23,451 bases of DNA from Actinomycetota bacterium (lineage in GTDB: Bacteria; Actinomycetota; CADDZG01; WHSQ01), in NCBI GenBank assembly GCA_019348445.1, contig JAHWJK010000005.1, positions 4,808-28,258 of the forward strand, read 5' to 3'. Below the pieces are notes generated by a model. It saw nothing but the letters and a program-made list of their open reading frames with translations, searched no databases and was not told the DNA's origin. This document shows positions 22,319 to 23,451 of this stretch, piece by piece (positions within the stretch are counted from its first letter, which is position 1; each line of letters starts with the position of its first letter). The position numbers were made by a program, and so were the translations under genes.

Positions 22319-22986
22319 ATCCGCTGTGCGTCGCGCTCGACGCGCGCGAGCCGCGACTCAACGTGCAGCTCGCGCGGGCGGCCGCGGCCCACGTCGGCTA
22401 CGTGAAGATCGGCCTCACCGCGTTCACGAGCGGGGGCAGGTCTCTGGCCGAAGAATTAGGCGGGATCCGGCCGCTCTTCGTGGATCTCAAGCTCCACGAC
22501 ATCCCGGCACAGGTGGAATCTGCGATCGAGAACATCTCCGCGATGGGCGCATCGCTGACCACCGTCCACGCCGGGGGCGGCGCGGACATGGTGAAGGCAG
22601 CGGTCGCGGGAGCGGCCGACGACATGAAGGTCATCGCGGTGACGGTGTTGACGAGTCTCGACGACGGCGCACTCGAGACGGTCGGGATGCGCGGTCCGGC
22701 TTCCGATGCGGTTGTTCGCCTCGCGGACATGGCGCTCGGTGCCGGCGCCGACGGACTCGTGTGCTCGCCCCTCGAGGTGGCCGCGGTCCGGGAGCATTTC
22801 GGCGACGAGCCTTTCCTCGTGGTGCCCGGGATCCGTCCCGAGGATCGCGGCGACGACCAGAGACGGACGCTCGGCCCCCGCGACGCGCTCGATGCCGGCG
22901 CTAGCTTGTTGGTAATAGGCCGTCCCATAACCAAGGCCGAAGACCCCGCTAGGGCGGCACGTTCGATCTACGAAAGTCTCACTTGA
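22315..22986 (+). CDS. pyrF: Orotidine 5'-phosphate decarboxylase
   Basis: The 223-residue TIM barrel decarboxylates OMP to UMP. The catalytic set is D57-L-K59-L-H-D62, with V-K31-I-G earlier and a phosphate-binding end V-P-G-I-R and L-L-V-I-G-R-P-I-T. This is the PyrF type 1 family. GTG 22315 overlaps the pyrD stop, and the first bases after the start (AATCC) are shared with carA and pyrE starts. The stop overlaps pyrE (TTGA). Confidence 0.96.
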   Translation: MNPLCVALDAREPRLNVQLARAAAAHVGYVKIGLTAFTSGGRSLAEELGGIRPLFVDLKLHDIPAQVESAIENISAMGASLTTVHAGGGADMVKAAVAGAADDMKVIAVTVLTSLDDGALETVGMRGPASDAVVRLADMALGAGADGLVCSPLEVAAVREHFGDEPFLVVPGIRPEDRGDDQRRTLGPRDALDAGASLLVIGRPITKAEDPARAARSIYESLT

Positions 22987-23451
22987 ATCCGAACGAGATC
23001 CTCGAGGTCATGGAGCGGCGGGGCGCGGTGATGCGCGGTCACTTCGTGCTGTCATCGGGACGCCATTCGGATCTGTTCGTACAGAAGTTTCGGGTCCTCG
23101 AAGAACCACGTCTCGCGCAGAAGTTCGGCGAGTCGATCGCAGCGCTGTTCCACAACGACTTCGACGTCGTCGCGTCGCCCGCCGTCGGAGCCGTCGTACT
23201 CGGGTTCTCTGCTGCGCTCGCCGGCGACGCGAGGTTCATCTTCGCGGAACGCAGCGGAACGGACCTCGCGTTCCGCCGCGGCTTCCACATCGAACCTCAC
23301 GAGAACGTGCTCGTCGTGGAGGACGTGATCACCACCGGCGGCTCTGCCAAGGAAGTGGTCGAGCTCGTTCGCAAGGCGGGCGGGAACGTCGTGGGAGTCG
23401 GCTCGTTGATCGATCGCGGCGATCCTGCAAGACCACTCGATCTGGGCGTCG
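22983..23451 (+). CDS. pyrE: Orotate phosphoribosyltransferase, 3' end outside window
   Basis: The frame starts at TTG 22983, overlapping the pyrF stop, and is open to the end of the window (156 codons). It has the OPRTase opening G-H-F-V-L-S-S-G-R-H-S-D (19-30), A-S-P-A-V-G-A (64-70), F-R-R-G-F-H-I (97-103) and the PRPP-binding V-V-E-D-V-I-T-T-G-G-S-A (111-122). It joins PRPP to orotate, giving OMP for PyrF. Only the far C-terminus is missing. Confidence 0.95.
   Translation, partial: MNPNEILEVMERRGAVMRGHFVLSSGRHSDLFVQKFRVLEEPRLAQKFGESIAALFHNDFDVVASPAVGAVVLGFSAALAGDARFIFAERSGTDLAFRRGFHIEPHENVLVVEDVITTGGSAKEVVELVRKAGGNVVGVGSLIDRGDPARPLDLGV

Noticed and set aside
1..23451. tRNA or rRNA genes, CRISPR arrays, insertion sequences
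   Set aside because: None seen: the window is almost fully covered by protein genes, and the only repeats found are the short ones listed.

Overview
The window is about 23.5 kb of GC-rich, gene-dense bacterial DNA with every gene on the + strand. Three things point to a member of the Actinomycetota, probably a deep lineage outside the classic Streptomyces/Mycobacterium groups. First, aroC-aroK-aroB-aroQ-peptidase-efp-nusB-pyrR-pyrB is the classic actinobacterial gene order. Second, there is a short BldC/excisionase-type helix-turn-helix protein. Third, the pyr leader carries a PyrR-binding hairpin. The type IV pilus genes and the class 1B PyrD/PyrK pair argue for a deep branch. The assignment is inference; no database search was possible.

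Layout. (1) Positions 1-3598 hold minor-pilin genes: the 3' part of a PilV-like gene, a PilW-like prepilin with two EF-hand-type loops, and a Cys-rich PilX-like protein. (2) Positions 3599-3805 are the first of two real intergenic gaps; it holds a candidate promoter with a tandem 10-bp repeat. (3) Positions 3806-7051 hold a small HTH regulator and the pilus assembly genes pilM, pilN, pilO and a PilP-like gene; no PilQ secretin follows. (4) Positions 7088-10265 hold shikimate genes: aroC, a fused aroK-aroB, and aroQ. (5) Positions 10265-12412 hold an M24 aminopeptidase, efp and nusB. (6) Positions 12413-12550 are the pyrimidine leader: promoter, PyrR-binding hairpin, possible 15-codon leader ORF, and a terminator hairpin that also contains the pyrR ribosome binding site. 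(7) Positions 12551-23451 hold the UMP operon pyrR-pyrB-pyrC-carA-(35-aa basic protein)-(VOC protein)-carB-pyrK-pyrD-pyrF-pyrE; pyrE runs off the end.

The pyr operon encodes every step from bicarbonate and glutamine to UMP: CarAB, PyrB, PyrC, PyrD/PyrK, PyrE and PyrF, plus the regulator PyrR. Nearly all gene junctions from pilM onward overlap or are separated by about 10 nt, so translational coupling is the rule.

The most interesting items are the pyr leader, the unannotated 35-aa basic protein and VOC gene between carA and carB, the start-codon-codon-stop mini-ORFs bridging two junctions, the calcium-loop motifs in the pilus proteins, and the HTH gene with a repeat-containing promoter in front of pilM.
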